Part shown: positions 35,795 to 44,688 of the stretch, in pieces | Layout: every line of letters starts with the position of its first letter | Position numbering within the stretch: position 1 is the first letter of the stretch | Origin: Paraflavitalea devenefica | GTDB lineage: Bacteria; Bacteroidota; Bacteroidia; Chitinophagales; Chitinophagaceae | Reading direction: 5' to 3' | DNA: 64,000 nucleotides | Assembly (NCBI RefSeq): GCF_011759375.1 | Contig: NZ_JAARML010000003.1 | Coordinates: 372,001-436,000 of the forward strand | Translations under genes and position numbers: made by a program | Notes under the pieces: model-generated | Told to the model about the DNA's origin: nothing | The model's input: only the letters and a program-made list of their open reading frames with translations | The model's database searches: none

Positions 35795-36580
35795 ATGCGA
35801 TTGATCATTAAACTTGTTTTCCTGTTCTTACCCTGTTATGTGTTTAGTCAAACAGTGATTAATGTACAGCAGTTTCCTGTAAAGGAGGCCAAGCAGGCCG
35901 TGGCAGTAGATAAAGATCATTTCTATGTGATCAATAACAGCACCATTACCAAACACCGGAAAGCGACCGGTGAACAAATAGCTGTCTGGGATGGCACAAA
36001 GGATAGTGTGAAGCACCTCAACAGTGGCGTTGTGATAAAAGGAAAGCTGTATTGCGCCAATTCCAACTATCCTCAATCGCCCATGGCCGGTTCCATAGAA
36101 ATATTTGATGTGGCTACTATGCAGCATACCGGTAATCATAGCTTTGGTATTGGCTATGGTTCTGTAACCTGGATAGATGAACATGACGGGCATTGGTGGG
36201 TAGCATTTGCCCATTATACCGGCCGTGGCGCTGCAGAGGGAAAAGACAACCGCTGGAGTTGTCTGGTGCAGTTTACCAAAAGCTGGCAGATGGTGCAATC
36301 CTGGATCTATCCTGCCGGCATCATAGAAAAATTTGGTACCAAAAGCAATTCAGGCGGCGTATGGGGTAAAGACGGTTTATTGTACATCACCGGGCATGAT
36401 AACCCTGAATTGTATGTGATGCAGCTACCGGAGATGGGTTATACCCTTAAACATATAAAAACAATACCTGTTCCCGTGTATGGCCAGGGCATTGCGTTAG
36501 ACCCTTCCGCGAAAAGGAATCCTGTATTTTACGGGCTTAGCAGGGGCAATAACACCGTTATTAAATTTGAGCTGCAATGA
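35795..36580 (+). CDS. Secreted propeller-like protein of unknown function
   Basis: The 261-residue protein has a short signal peptide (MRLIIKLVFLFLPCYVFSQ) and begins 12 bp after the SusD-like gene, so it belongs to that operon. The sequence alternates beta strands with turns (VAVDKDHFYVINNSTITKH, GSIEIFDVATMQHTGNHSF, GVWGKDGLLYITGHDNPELYVM, YGQGIALDPSAKRNPVFYG), which suggests a five- or six-bladed beta propeller. There are no clear catalytic residues or metal motifs. It may bind or convert the imported compound in the periplasm. I do not recognise a named family with certainty. Confidence 0.6.
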   Translation: MRLIIKLVFLFLPCYVFSQTVINVQQFPVKEAKQAVAVDKDHFYVINNSTITKHRKATGEQIAVWDGTKDSVKHLNSGVVIKGKLYCANSNYPQSPMAGSIEIFDVATMQHTGNHSFGIGYGSVTWIDEHDGHWWVAFAHYTGRGAAEGKDNRWSCLVQFTKSWQMVQSWIYPAGIIEKFGTKSNSGGVWGKDGLLYITGHDNPELYVMQLPEMGYTLKHIKTIPVPVYGQGIALDPSAKRNPVFYGLSRGNNTVIKFELQ

Positions 36581-36585
36581 CCCGG

Positions 36586-37563
36586 TCACGCTGTAACGGG
36601 ACGATTGTACTTATTCCTGTACTGCACCGGCGATAACCCCGTGAGCTTTTTAAAAGTAGTACGGAATGCCTTGGTATCTGAATAACCTACTTTGTACATC
36701 ACTTCATTCACATTCTCGCGGGAGGATTCCAGGCTGAGTTTGGCGGCTTCGATCTTTACGCGCTGTATATATTCTACGACTGTATTGGAAGTGGCTTTCT
36801 TGAAGCGGCGCTCCAGGTTCCGGCGTCCCATGGCAAACATCCCGGCCAGTTGTTCCACCGTGATCTTTTCCTGGAAGTTCTTTTCAATAAATACCTGTGC
36901 CTGTTTGATTGGCTCATCTTCGTGTTCTTTCTGTCCGTTGAACATGATGAAGGGTGACTGTGTGCCCCGGTCAATTTCTATCCCGAATACTTTGGAGCAC
37001 AGGATGGCCACATCACGACCTGCATATTTTTCAATAATGTACAATACCAGGTTGAGGTAAGAATAAGCGCCGCCACTGGAATAAATGCCCTGCTCATCGG
37101 TAATGATCTTATCGATCACCAGATCTACTTCGGGGAACATTCTCCGGAAATCATTCGCGCTCAGCCAATGGGTAGCGCATTTCTTTCCTTTCAGCAGGCC
37201 GGTAGAAGCCAGCAGGAAAGCGCCCAGGCAAAGGCTTGCTACTTCTGCGCCCATCTTGTACTGGTATTGGATCCAGGGAATGAAATCCTGGTTGATGGCC
37301 ACTGCTTTTTCCAGGTTGCCCGCTACAGCCGGCACAATGATCAGGTCTGTTTTAAAATCCTCCCTGATCGTCAGTTCCGGATGTACGGTGAATAACCCGT
37401 TATTCAGTTTGGTAGCCGGCGTAAGGCCCACCAGTTGTACCTTGAACAGGGGTTCCCTGCCCATATTGGCCAATATACCGTTCACCTCTGTAAACAGCTT
37501 ATGCGGTCCTTCAACGGCGCCCAGCATGGCGCCTTCCGGGACCAGTATGGATAAATGTTTCAT
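36586..37563 (-). CDS. GlxA-type AraC-family transcriptional regulator (DJ-1/PfpI N-terminal domain)
   Basis: The 325-residue protein has a DJ-1/PfpI-like N-terminal domain (about 1-190: LSILVPEGAMLGAVEGPHKL, VASLCLGAFLLASTGLLKGK, ATHW). A C-terminal AraC DNA-binding domain (about 220-320) carries two helix-turn-helix units (VEQLAGMFAMGRRNLERRFKKAT and VNEVMYKVGYSDTKAFRTTFKK) and ends in GLSPVQYRNKY. It is divergent from the MFS exporter at 37671 with 107 bp between starts, so it probably controls that gene in response to a small molecule. It converges on the 35795 gene with a 5-bp gap. Confidence 0.93.
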   Translation of the reverse strand: MKHLSILVPEGAMLGAVEGPHKLFTEVNGILANMGREPLFKVQLVGLTPATKLNNGLFTVHPELTIREDFKTDLIIVPAVAGNLEKAVAINQDFIPWIQYQYKMGAEVASLCLGAFLLASTGLLKGKKCATHWLSANDFRRMFPEVDLVIDKIITDEQGIYSSGGAYSYLNLVLYIIEKYAGRDVAILCSKVFGIEIDRGTQSPFIMFNGQKEHEDEPIKQAQVFIEKNFQEKITVEQLAGMFAMGRRNLERRFKKATSNTVVEYIQRVKIEAAKLSLESSRENVNEVMYKVGYSDTKAFRTTFKKLTGLSPVQYRNKYNRPVTA

Positions 37564-37670
37564 ATCCTAAAATTAAGGAGAAACACTGTCGCAATCAACC
37601 CCGTACAATGCCGTAATTGCACCCCCTGTATATGCCGGAATACGGGTAGGTTTGTAGATAAAGTATAGCC

Positions 37671-39227
37671 ATGATAAACACTGAGCAGGAAACAACGGCG
37701 GCTGCAACGGCGCCACCAAAAGCTACCCGTAAAGAATGGATGGGACTGGCTGTTATAGCCCTTCCCTGCGTACTGTATTCCATGGACCTTACGGTGCTGA
37801 ACCTCGCCGTGCCGCAATTGAGCGCCAGCCTTAAACCCTCCAGCACACAACTCTTGTGGATCATGGATATTTATGGATTCCTGGTAGCAGGTTTCCTCAT
37901 CACCATGGGCACCCTGGGCGACCGGATCGGGCGGCGTAAACTGTTGATGATAGGTGCTGCTGCATTTGGGGTGGCTTCCATATTGGCGGCGTTCGCTAAT
38001 ACCGCCGGTATGCTCATTGCCGCCCGCGCTATTTTGGGTATTGCCGGCGCCACACTCGCGCCGTCTACACTATCCCTCATCCGCAATATGTTCCTGGACC
38101 CTGGTCAGCGTACCATGGCCATCGGTGTATGGGCTGCCAGTTATTCAGCCGGTGGCGCTATTGGTCCGCTGATAGGCGGATTGATGCTGGAACATTTCTG
38201 GTGGGGTTCTGTATTCCTGCTGGCTATTCCTGTTATGATCCTGCTGCTCACCCTGGGGCCTGTTCTGTTGCCTGAGTTCAAAGATCCCCAGGCCGGCCGG
38301 TTGGATTTCTTTAGCGCCGTGCTATCGCTTACCGCTGTATTGTGCATCATCTATGGACTTAAGCAAATTGCTGCCGAAGGTGTTGGCTGGGTGCCGGTAA
38401 TCTTTATCGTGGCGGGCATAGGCATAGGTATCCTTTTCCTGCAAAGGCAGGCAAAGCTGGCCGATCCGCTCATAGATGTCCGCTTGTTTAAAATACCAGC
38501 TTTTAGCGCTTCCTTAATGATCTACGGAATGGGATGCTTTGTGATGTTTGGTTCTTTCTTCTTTACCTTTCAATACCTGCAACTGGTGCTGGGATTATCA
38601 CCCATTAAGGCGGGCCTCTGGTCATTGCCTTCTTTTGCCGGCTTTATAGTTGGCTCCATGGCGGGGCCTTTCTTTCTCCGTTATCTTACGCCAGGGAAAT
38701 TCATGGCCAGCGCACTGGTGCTGGCAGCGATTGGTTTTGTTATCCTTACCCAGGTAACGGCTGATACAGGTATTGGCCTGCTGATCGTGGGATTGCTTTG
38801 TTCTTCGCTCGGCTTTGCACCGGTGGTTACCATGGCTACCGATCTCATCATTGGGGCGGCGCCACCAGAACGTGCAGGAGCGGCTGGGGCCATCTCAGAA
38901 ACAAGTGCTGAATTTGGCGGCGCTTTGGGAATGGCCGTCCTGGGTAGTGTGGGTACAGCCGTTTACCGCAGTAAAATGAATATAACCGTTCCCGATGGTA
39001 TACCAGCCGGGGCGGCGGAGGCGGCCAAACAAACCCTGGGTAGTGCAGTGGTGGAAGCAGGCCAGTTGACAGGGCCTTCAGGCGATGCATTGCTCAACGC
39101 AGCACACGATGCCTTTGTGGCCGGACTGCAAATAGCGGCCGGCAGCAGTGTGGTTATTATCACCGGGCTGGTGATCCTTGCGTTCTTTAAACTTGGCCGT
39201 GTACAACCCGCCACACATTCCGCATAA
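37671..39227 (+). CDS. MFS exporter of the DHA2 (EmrB/QacA) type
   Basis: The 518-residue protein has about 14 membrane helices and the DHA2 motifs LDLTVLNLAVPQL-like (SMDLTVLNLAVPQL), ITMGTLGDRIGRRKLL and RAILGIAGATLAPSTLSLI. A central helix pair and a cytoplasmic N-terminus of about 20 polar residues are visible. Such carriers expel drugs, dyes or toxic metabolites in exchange for protons. The divergent GlxA-type regulator suggests induction by a substrate. QacA-like efflux is a family statement; the actual substrate is unknown. Confidence 0.93.
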   Translation: MINTEQETTAAATAPPKATRKEWMGLAVIALPCVLYSMDLTVLNLAVPQLSASLKPSSTQLLWIMDIYGFLVAGFLITMGTLGDRIGRRKLLMIGAAAFGVASILAAFANTAGMLIAARAILGIAGATLAPSTLSLIRNMFLDPGQRTMAIGVWAASYSAGGAIGPLIGGLMLEHFWWGSVFLLAIPVMILLLTLGPVLLPEFKDPQAGRLDFFSAVLSLTAVLCIIYGLKQIAAEGVGWVPVIFIVAGIGIGILFLQRQAKLADPLIDVRLFKIPAFSASLMIYGMGCFVMFGSFFFTFQYLQLVLGLSPIKAGLWSLPSFAGFIVGSMAGPFFLRYLTPGKFMASALVLAAIGFVILTQVTADTGIGLLIVGLLCSSLGFAPVVTMATDLIIGAAPPERAGAAGAISETSAEFGGALGMAVLGSVGTAVYRSKMNITVPDGIPAGAAEAAKQTLGSAVVEAGQLTGPSGDALLNAAHDAFVAGLQIAAGSSVVIITGLVILAFFKLGRVQPATHSA

Positions 39228-39435
39228 TCATGCATCGGTACCTGTTCTATTATAAAAATATTTTATTTAATCCCGGAATTTATTTACTTTTCATATACGA
39301 CAGTCTGAATTCTTTCCTCTGGATGACCTTTTAACCATGTAATGTGTAGTATCTGTTATCCCTTGACAGGATTGATTGAGCAGGCAGGAATGCTATGATC
39401 TCAATCAAATAGTTACAAGATTTAAATGGTATGAT

Positions 39436-40671
39436 ATGGCCAGGAAACGAACTGCTGTCAATGAAAATGCTTTGCAACTGTTGAAGCGCCTGATAAAAAT
39501 TAAGTTGAACCTCGATTGCAGTACCTCCTCTCATATACAACAACTACAACATGATGTTCAACTGGTAACTGGTGAATCCCTGAGCGCTCAAACATTAAAC
39601 CGTTTTTTCGGTATCATTCGCACCGGCTTTAATCCCTCTGTTCATACGCTCGACACCCTTGCCCGGTATGTGGGTTATAAATCTTTTTCCGAGTTTGAAA
39701 CACTGAATGCCGGCAAGAAAGCGGAACAGATCAACGCTACTTTCTCCTCAAAGTTTATCGTAGATGTTTTCTCACAAATAGATACGGAAGACAAAATAGA
39801 GCCCGGCATTCTGCAGGTAATAAAAAACATCGCTACATTAATGGCGGATGACCGTCAACTGGCGGCCGATGTATATTGTGCCATGGCGCCCAGTGTATTC
39901 GGGCGGAAATTCTTTTTTGAACAGTTTGTAAATATAGATGCCCTTGATAGTGTTTATGGCGATGGATTGCAGTATTACCTGCTGAACGCGCACAACAGGG
40001 AACAGAAATTCTTTGCCTATGTGCTTTACTGCTACCGGTATTTTTTAACAGCGAATGCCACCTTATTCCAGAAATATTTTAACCTGCTCAATGTATTCCG
40101 GCAATCGGAAATAATGAATTTCCACCCCTTGCTGGTGGACCGGTATTATGCCGTATTGGTCTTTAACCAGATCATGCAGAAAAAGGAAATTAACAGCCTC
40201 GATAGCATGAACGAACTGGCCGATTTTGATATCTGGTCATCACATGCCAAATCATGTTATTGTGCAGGTTACCTGGTAGGGGAGGCATTATTGCTGGCGG
40301 GTGAGTTTGGCCGGTCATGGGAGGTATTGAACAGTGATGAAATAAAGCCTTCCTTCCTTACAGGCTGCCTCCGGGATGAATTTGTTACGCACCTGAATAT
40401 CTTAAAATTAATGAGCGGCTTCTTTTCCAATCATATCAGCACCAAAAGGGCCTTGTCGCTGTATGCCGAATTGAACGATAAGCCGCTGCCTGTTCTCTTA
40501 CACGATTACCTTTCCTTTTACCTGCTCTTCCTGAAACGCAGCTTATTTCCCAAGGCTATTGTGCGGAAGGAAGTGAATGAGCAGGTACAGTACCTGGTTA
40601 AAAAAACAGGCTTCGTTTACTTCCGGGAATTCGACCTGCAGTTGACTAAATCAGAGTCAATATCATTATAA
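39436..40671 (+). CDS. Helical Bacteroidota protein with putative DNA-binding N-terminus
   Basis: The ATG at 39436 (MARKRTAVNENALQLLKRLI) gives 411 residues; a TTG at 39376 would add 20. The first 100 residues (SGESLSAQTLNRFFGIIRTG-like, then VHTLDTLARYVGYKSFSEFE) match a pattern that recurs in Bacteroidota proteins and resembles a small helical DNA-binding module. The rest is alpha-helical and TPR-like with many aromatic residues (FAYVLYCYRYFL, LLHDYLSFYLLFLKR). There is no signal peptide. It lies 380 bp before the polysaccharide cluster in the same direction, so a regulatory role there is possible but unproven. No characterised homologue is recalled. Confidence 0.6.
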   Translation: MARKRTAVNENALQLLKRLIKIKLNLDCSTSSHIQQLQHDVQLVTGESLSAQTLNRFFGIIRTGFNPSVHTLDTLARYVGYKSFSEFETLNAGKKAEQINATFSSKFIVDVFSQIDTEDKIEPGILQVIKNIATLMADDRQLAADVYCAMAPSVFGRKFFFEQFVNIDALDSVYGDGLQYYLLNAHNREQKFFAYVLYCYRYFLTANATLFQKYFNLLNVFRQSEIMNFHPLLVDRYYAVLVFNQIMQKKEINSLDSMNELADFDIWSSHAKSCYCAGYLVGEALLLAGEFGRSWEVLNSDEIKPSFLTGCLRDEFVTHLNILKLMSGFFSNHISTKRALSLYAELNDKPLPVLLHDYLSFYLLFLKRSLFPKAIVRKEVNEQVQYLVKKTGFVYFREFDLQLTKSESISL

Positions 40672-41052
40672 ATAATAATTAATGGATATTAATGGAAAAA
40701 AAATACGAAAAAAAACAATGCACCTTTACGCTCACGATTGCTACGCCAATTATCCTCTCAATGTCCTCCTAAGTTTTTTCCTTTGTATTCCTTCAAGTTG
40801 ATCCATCCTGTTCCTTGTGAATAGCCCGGTTTCCGCACACCACTTTCTTGCCGCACATTCCTATCAATTGCAACCTGCTGCAGTGGCAGTAACGCAATTA
40901 CTTATCCAGCATTTGTTTTCAATCCCGCTTAAATGGGATTGAAAGGGCTCTTGGATTAACACACCGCTATTACCGATCAATAACACCCCGCTGTGACAGG
41001 GGATAGCGAAGCTCTTGCCTGCAACATACATCCTGACTAATCTATTTACATT
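40672..41052 (+). promoter_or_regulatory. Leader region of the polysaccharide cluster with a 10-bp hairpin
   Basis: The 381-bp gene-free region precedes the UpxY-type antiterminator. A perfect 10-bp stem TTTCAATCCC/GGGATTGAAA spans 40917-40926 and 40935-40944 with loop GCTTAAAT. No T-tract follows, so it is not a standard terminator. It could be a pause or recruitment site for the antiterminator. A weaker CCCC/GGGG pair lies at 40986-41002. The AT-rich first 80 bases may carry the promoter, but no clear -33/-7 pair was found. Confidence 0.5.
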
Positions 41053-41547
41053 ATGCAAATGGGAATACAATGGTATGCCGTATATACCAAACCCTGCTGG
41101 GAAAAAAAAGTGGCCGGATTGATGGTCATGTATGGAATAGAGCATTATTGCCCTCTGCAAAGGATACAACGACGATGGAGCGACAGGAAGAAAATTATTA
41201 TGGAGCCATTGTTCAAATCGTATGTATTTGTGCATGTCAGGGAAAAAGAACAATTGGCCGTAAGGCAGGTGAATGGAGTCCTCAACTTCGTGCATTACCT
41301 CGGAAAACCCGCTGTTATCCGCGACGAAGAGATTGACACCATTAAACAGTTCCTGAACGAATACAGGAATATCAGGCTGGAACGGATCGAGTTCAATGTG
41401 AATGACCATGTGAGGATCGTGAGCGGCCCCTTGATGATGATGGAAGGGGATGTGGTGGAAGTAAAACATAAAACTGTAAAAGTATTATTGCCATCCCTCG
41501 GATTTGCAATGACCGCTGAAATAGAAAAAGCAAACCTGGCGAAATAG
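41053..41547 (+). CDS. UpxY/NusG-like transcription antitermination protein
   Basis: The 164-residue protein has a NusG N-terminal domain (WYAVYTKPCWEKKVAGLM, YCPLQRIQRRWSDRKK, EPLFKSYVFVHV, NGVLNFVHYLGKPAVI) and a C-terminal KOW-like domain (NDHVRIVSGPLMMMEGDVVEV). In Bacteroides, UpxY proteins encoded first in capsule operons keep RNA polymerase from stopping in the leader. Position, size and motifs fit that role for the genes up to at least 63218. The leader hairpin at 40917-40944 is its plausible target region. A second ATG two codons downstream is also possible. Confidence 0.88.
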   Translation: MQMGIQWYAVYTKPCWEKKVAGLMVMYGIEHYCPLQRIQRRWSDRKKIIMEPLFKSYVFVHVREKEQLAVRQVNGVLNFVHYLGKPAVIRDEEIDTIKQFLNEYRNIRLERIEFNVNDHVRIVSGPLMMMEGDVVEVKHKTVKVLLPSLGFAMTAEIEKANLAK

Positions 41548-41556
41548 TCAATCAAT

Positions 41557-42843
41557 ATGAAAGAGCATAAAATTGCCATCATCGGCCTGGGCTATGTAGG
41601 CCTTCCACTGGCTGTGGAATTTGCAAAGAAATACCCGGTGGTTGGTTTTGATATCAAAGAAAAACGGATAGAGGACCTGCGCGGGGGGAATGATTGTACA
41701 CTGGAAACCAGCCCTGATGAGCTGCAGGAAGTATTAAAAGAAGAGAATGATGATCTGCCGGGCCTGTTTGTTACCTGTCAGCCTGAAATGCTATGGAGCG
41801 TCAATATATACATCGTTACCGTGCCCACACCTGTTGATAAATATAACAGGCCCGACCTTACTCCTTTAAGAAAGTCGAGCGCCACGGTTGGCAGAGTGTT
41901 AAGAAAAGGCGATATAGTGGTGTATGAGTCTACTGTATACCCGGGCGTTACCGAGGAAGAGTGTGTGCCGGTGCTGGAAAATGTGTCGGGCCTTATCTTC
42001 AACAAGGATTTTTATGTAGGCTATTCCCCCGAACGTATTAATCCCGGCGATAAAGAGCATACCGTTACCAAAATAAAAAAGGTTACTTCCGGCTCCACGC
42101 CCGAGTCTGCCCAGGTCATCAACGAGCTCTATGCCAGCATCATTACTGCCGGCACCCACCTGGCCCCTTCTATAAAAGTGGCGGAAGCCGCGAAAGTCAT
42201 AGAGAATGCCCAGCGCGATATCAACATTGCTTTCATCAATGAACTGGCCAAGATATTCAATTGCCTGAACATTGATACCGGCGATGTGCTGGCCGCAGCA
42301 GCTACCAAATGGAATTTCCTTCCCTTTAAGCCGGGCCTGGTAGGCGGGCATTGTATAGGCGTAGATCCTTATTACCTGGCGCAAAAAGCCCTCGAAGCAG
42401 GCTATCATCCGGAAATCATCCTGGCCGGCCGCAGGCTCAACGATGGCATGGGCGCCTATGTAGCAAGCGAAGTGATAAAAATGATGGTCAGAAAAGGCAT
42501 ACCAGTGGCAGGCAGTAAGGCATTGGTGATGGGTATCACGTTTAAAGAAAATTGTCCGGATGTAAGAAATACCAAAGTGATTGATATTATAAAGTACCTG
42601 AAGGGATACCATATTCATGTGGATGTTTATGATCCCTGGGCCGATCCCATAGAAGTGCAACATGAATATTGCATCAGCACCCTGCGCGAACTGCCCGCCG
42701 GCAATAACTATGATGCAGTCATTGTAACAGTGGCCCACCAGCAGTTCACCTACGAAATGATCAGGAAAATATCCAATGGCCGGAACATCCTGTTCGATGT
42801 GAAATCAGTGTTGGATAAAGAATTGGTAGACGCACGCTTATAA
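41557..42843 (+). CDS. UDP-N-acetylhexosamine 6-dehydrogenase (TviB/WbpO type)
   Basis: The 428-residue protein has an N-terminal Rossmann motif (IAIIGLGYVGLPLAVEFAKK), the middle-domain motif (KVAEAAKVIENAQRDINIAFINE) and the catalytic cysteine in GGHCIGVDPYYL (C266). The C-terminal substrate domain follows (GITFKENCPDVRNTKV, VDVYDPWADP). It is most like the group oxidising UDP-GalNAc or UDP-GlcNAc to uronic acids in Vi antigen and O-antigen pathways. With the next gene, a TviC/WbpP-like epimerase, it would supply UDP-GalNAcA. It begins 9 bp after the antiterminator gene. Confidence 0.92.
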   Translation: MKEHKIAIIGLGYVGLPLAVEFAKKYPVVGFDIKEKRIEDLRGGNDCTLETSPDELQEVLKEENDDLPGLFVTCQPEMLWSVNIYIVTVPTPVDKYNRPDLTPLRKSSATVGRVLRKGDIVVYESTVYPGVTEEECVPVLENVSGLIFNKDFYVGYSPERINPGDKEHTVTKIKKVTSGSTPESAQVINELYASIITAGTHLAPSIKVAEAAKVIENAQRDINIAFINELAKIFNCLNIDTGDVLAAAATKWNFLPFKPGLVGGHCIGVDPYYLAQKALEAGYHPEIILAGRRLNDGMGAYVASEVIKMMVRKGIPVAGSKALVMGITFKENCPDVRNTKVIDIIKYLKGYHIHVDVYDPWADPIEVQHEYCISTLRELPAGNNYDAVIVTVAHQQFTYEMIRKISNGRNILFDVKSVLDKELVDARL

Positions 42844-42855
42844 TACTACCTGTAT

Positions 42856-43854
42856 ATGCATTACCAGCAGTTCCATACGATTGATCTCAACGGTCACAGT
42901 TTCCTTGTTACAGGAGGCGCCGGGTTTATTGGGTCCAATATTGTTGAATACCTGGTGCAATACCAGGCGGGCCATGTCCGGGTGCTGGATAACTTTTCCA
43001 CCGGCTCCCTGAAAAATATAGAACCGTTCATGAGTCTTCCCAATTTTGAATTAATGAGAGGCGATATCCGCGATCCGCATACCTGCCAAAAAGCGCTTGA
43101 AGGAGTGGATTATTGTTCACACCAGGCGGCGTTGGGATCAGTGCCCCGCTCCATTAATGACCCAGTCACCACCAACGAAGTGAACATAGGCGGCTTCCTC
43201 AACATATTAATGGCCGCCCGTAATGCTGCTGTTAAAAGAATGGTATATGCGGCCAGCTCCAGCACCTATGGCGATCATCCGGACCTGCCCAAGGTGGAAG
43301 ACGTGATCGGCAGGCCGCTTTCCCCCTATGCCATTACCAAGTACGTGAATGAGCTGTATGCGAATGTCTGTTCCTCGTTGTATGACTTTCATACCATCGG
43401 CCTGCGTTACTTTAATGTATTTGGCCCCCGCCAGAACCCGGCCGGCCCTTATGCCGCTGTGATACCCCTATTTATTGAAGCAGCCTTGAAAAATGAAAGC
43501 CCGTTCATTAATGGAGATGGCACCACCAGCCGCGATTTCACCTTCGTTGAAAATGCGGTACAGGCCAATATCAGGGCTTTGTTCACTGCCGGGCTTACAC
43601 AACATGAAGTAATAAATATTGCTGTAGGCGAATCTACTACGCTCAACCAGCTATGGGACCATATCTGTGACATCCTGGATACAGAATTGCTGCCCGTATT
43701 CAGGAATGAAAGAAAAGGCGACGTAAAGCATAGCCTGGCCGATATCAGCAAAGCACACCGGCTGATAGGCTACCAGCCTTACATTAATGTACGCAAAGGG
43801 TTGGAGATGGCAGTAGAGTGGTATAAAAGATCAAACCGCATTCTGTACACATAA
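42856..43854 (+). CDS. UDP-N-acetylglucosamine 4-epimerase (TviC/WbpP type, SDR family)
   Basis: The 332-residue protein carries an extended-SDR glycine motif (VTGGAGFIGSNIVEYL, about 18-33), DIRD and the active-site pair in SPYAITKYVNEL (Y158, K162). HQAALGSVPRSINDP and LRYFNVFGPRQNPAGPYAAVIPLF are typical of the WbpP/TviC group, which interconverts UDP-GlcNAc and UDP-GalNAc. Pairing with the neighbouring dehydrogenase mirrors the tviB-tviC and wbpO-wbpP pairs. Exact substrate preference needs assay. Confidence 0.9.
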   Translation: MHYQQFHTIDLNGHSFLVTGGAGFIGSNIVEYLVQYQAGHVRVLDNFSTGSLKNIEPFMSLPNFELMRGDIRDPHTCQKALEGVDYCSHQAALGSVPRSINDPVTTNEVNIGGFLNILMAARNAAVKRMVYAASSSTYGDHPDLPKVEDVIGRPLSPYAITKYVNELYANVCSSLYDFHTIGLRYFNVFGPRQNPAGPYAAVIPLFIEAALKNESPFINGDGTTSRDFTFVENAVQANIRALFTAGLTQHEVINIAVGESTTLNQLWDHICDILDTELLPVFRNERKGDVKHSLADISKAHRLIGYQPYINVRKGLEMAVEWYKRSNRILYT

Positions 43855-43864
43855 ATATATTTCC

Positions 43865-44674
43865 ATGAAAAAAAATCATTCACCGGCCATTCAACCGGGG
43901 ATGGCTTGCTTCTTCCTCGCGCTGGCGCTAAGTGCTGTATCGTGCACGGCTTCCAGGAAATTGAATTATTTCAATAACCTGCCCGATTCAACCTTCGTGC
44001 GTCTGCCGCAGGTCAAAGAAGAAGAACGGGTCATTGAAAAAGGCGATAACCTGGATATTGTATTCAATGCAAAAGACCAGGACGCCGTAAGCCCGTTTAA
44101 CAAACAGGCCAGTACGGCTGTGCTCACGGGTACGCCTGGTGCACAGCCGGCCAGTATACCTTCTCAGGCTTATACAGTTGATCCATCCGGTAAAATAGAA
44201 ATGCCGGTATTGGGAACGATTGAGGTAAAGGGCCTGACCTCCCGGCAACTGAAGAGCAAGTTGACTGCCATGGTAAGTCCTTACCTGAAAGACCCGATAG
44301 TAGAAGTGAAATTCACTTCCTTCAGTGTTACTGTCTTGGGAGAAGTACGAACGCCTGGCACCTTTAACCTGTCCGGGGCGCAACGGACCACTGTACTCGA
44401 GGCATTGGCTGCTGCAGGCGATCTGCCGCATACGGCTAAAAAATACAATGTTCATCTTTACCGGGATTATAACGGGGAACGTTCCGTTACTCAGATAGAC
44501 CTTACCAATAAGAGCCTGCTGTATAACCAGCAAACGTTCCAGATGAAGCCCAATGACGTACTATACGTACAAACCAGGCGTGGGTCAATTTTCAGGGAAG
44601 ACTTTAGTTTGGTGGCTTCTATTGTTACGCTGGTGGTGAGCGTGGTCACCCTCGGGTTCGCTATTTCTAATTAG
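43865..44674 (+). CDS. Wza-like polysaccharide export lipoprotein
   Basis: The 269-residue protein has a lipoprotein signal (ACFFLALALSAVSC), then a polysaccharide export (Poly_export) domain (GDNLDIVFNAKDQ, YTVDPSGKIEMPVLGTIEVKGL, LKDPIVEVKFTSFSVTVLGEV). SLBB-like folds follow (VRTPGTFNL, TTVLEALAAAGDL). A C-terminal hydrophobic segment (SLVASIVTLVVSVVTLGFAI) is typical of Bacteroidota members, where it may form the outer membrane or anchoring helix. It forms the outer-membrane exit pore for the polymer and partners with the Wzc-like protein 14 bp downstream. Confidence 0.93.
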   Translation: MKKNHSPAIQPGMACFFLALALSAVSCTASRKLNYFNNLPDSTFVRLPQVKEEERVIEKGDNLDIVFNAKDQDAVSPFNKQASTAVLTGTPGAQPASIPSQAYTVDPSGKIEMPVLGTIEVKGLTSRQLKSKLTAMVSPYLKDPIVEVKFTSFSVTVLGEVRTPGTFNLSGAQRTTVLEALAAAGDLPHTAKKYNVHLYRDYNGERSVTQIDLTNKSLLYNQQTFQMKPNDVLYVQTRRGSIFREDFSLVASIVTLVVSVVTLGFAISN

Positions 44675-44688
44675 TAAAAACAAAAGAC

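Noticed and set aside
40986..41002. CCCC/GGGG pair as a terminator before the antiterminator gene
   Set aside because: Only four base pairs and no T-tract, so too weak to call.
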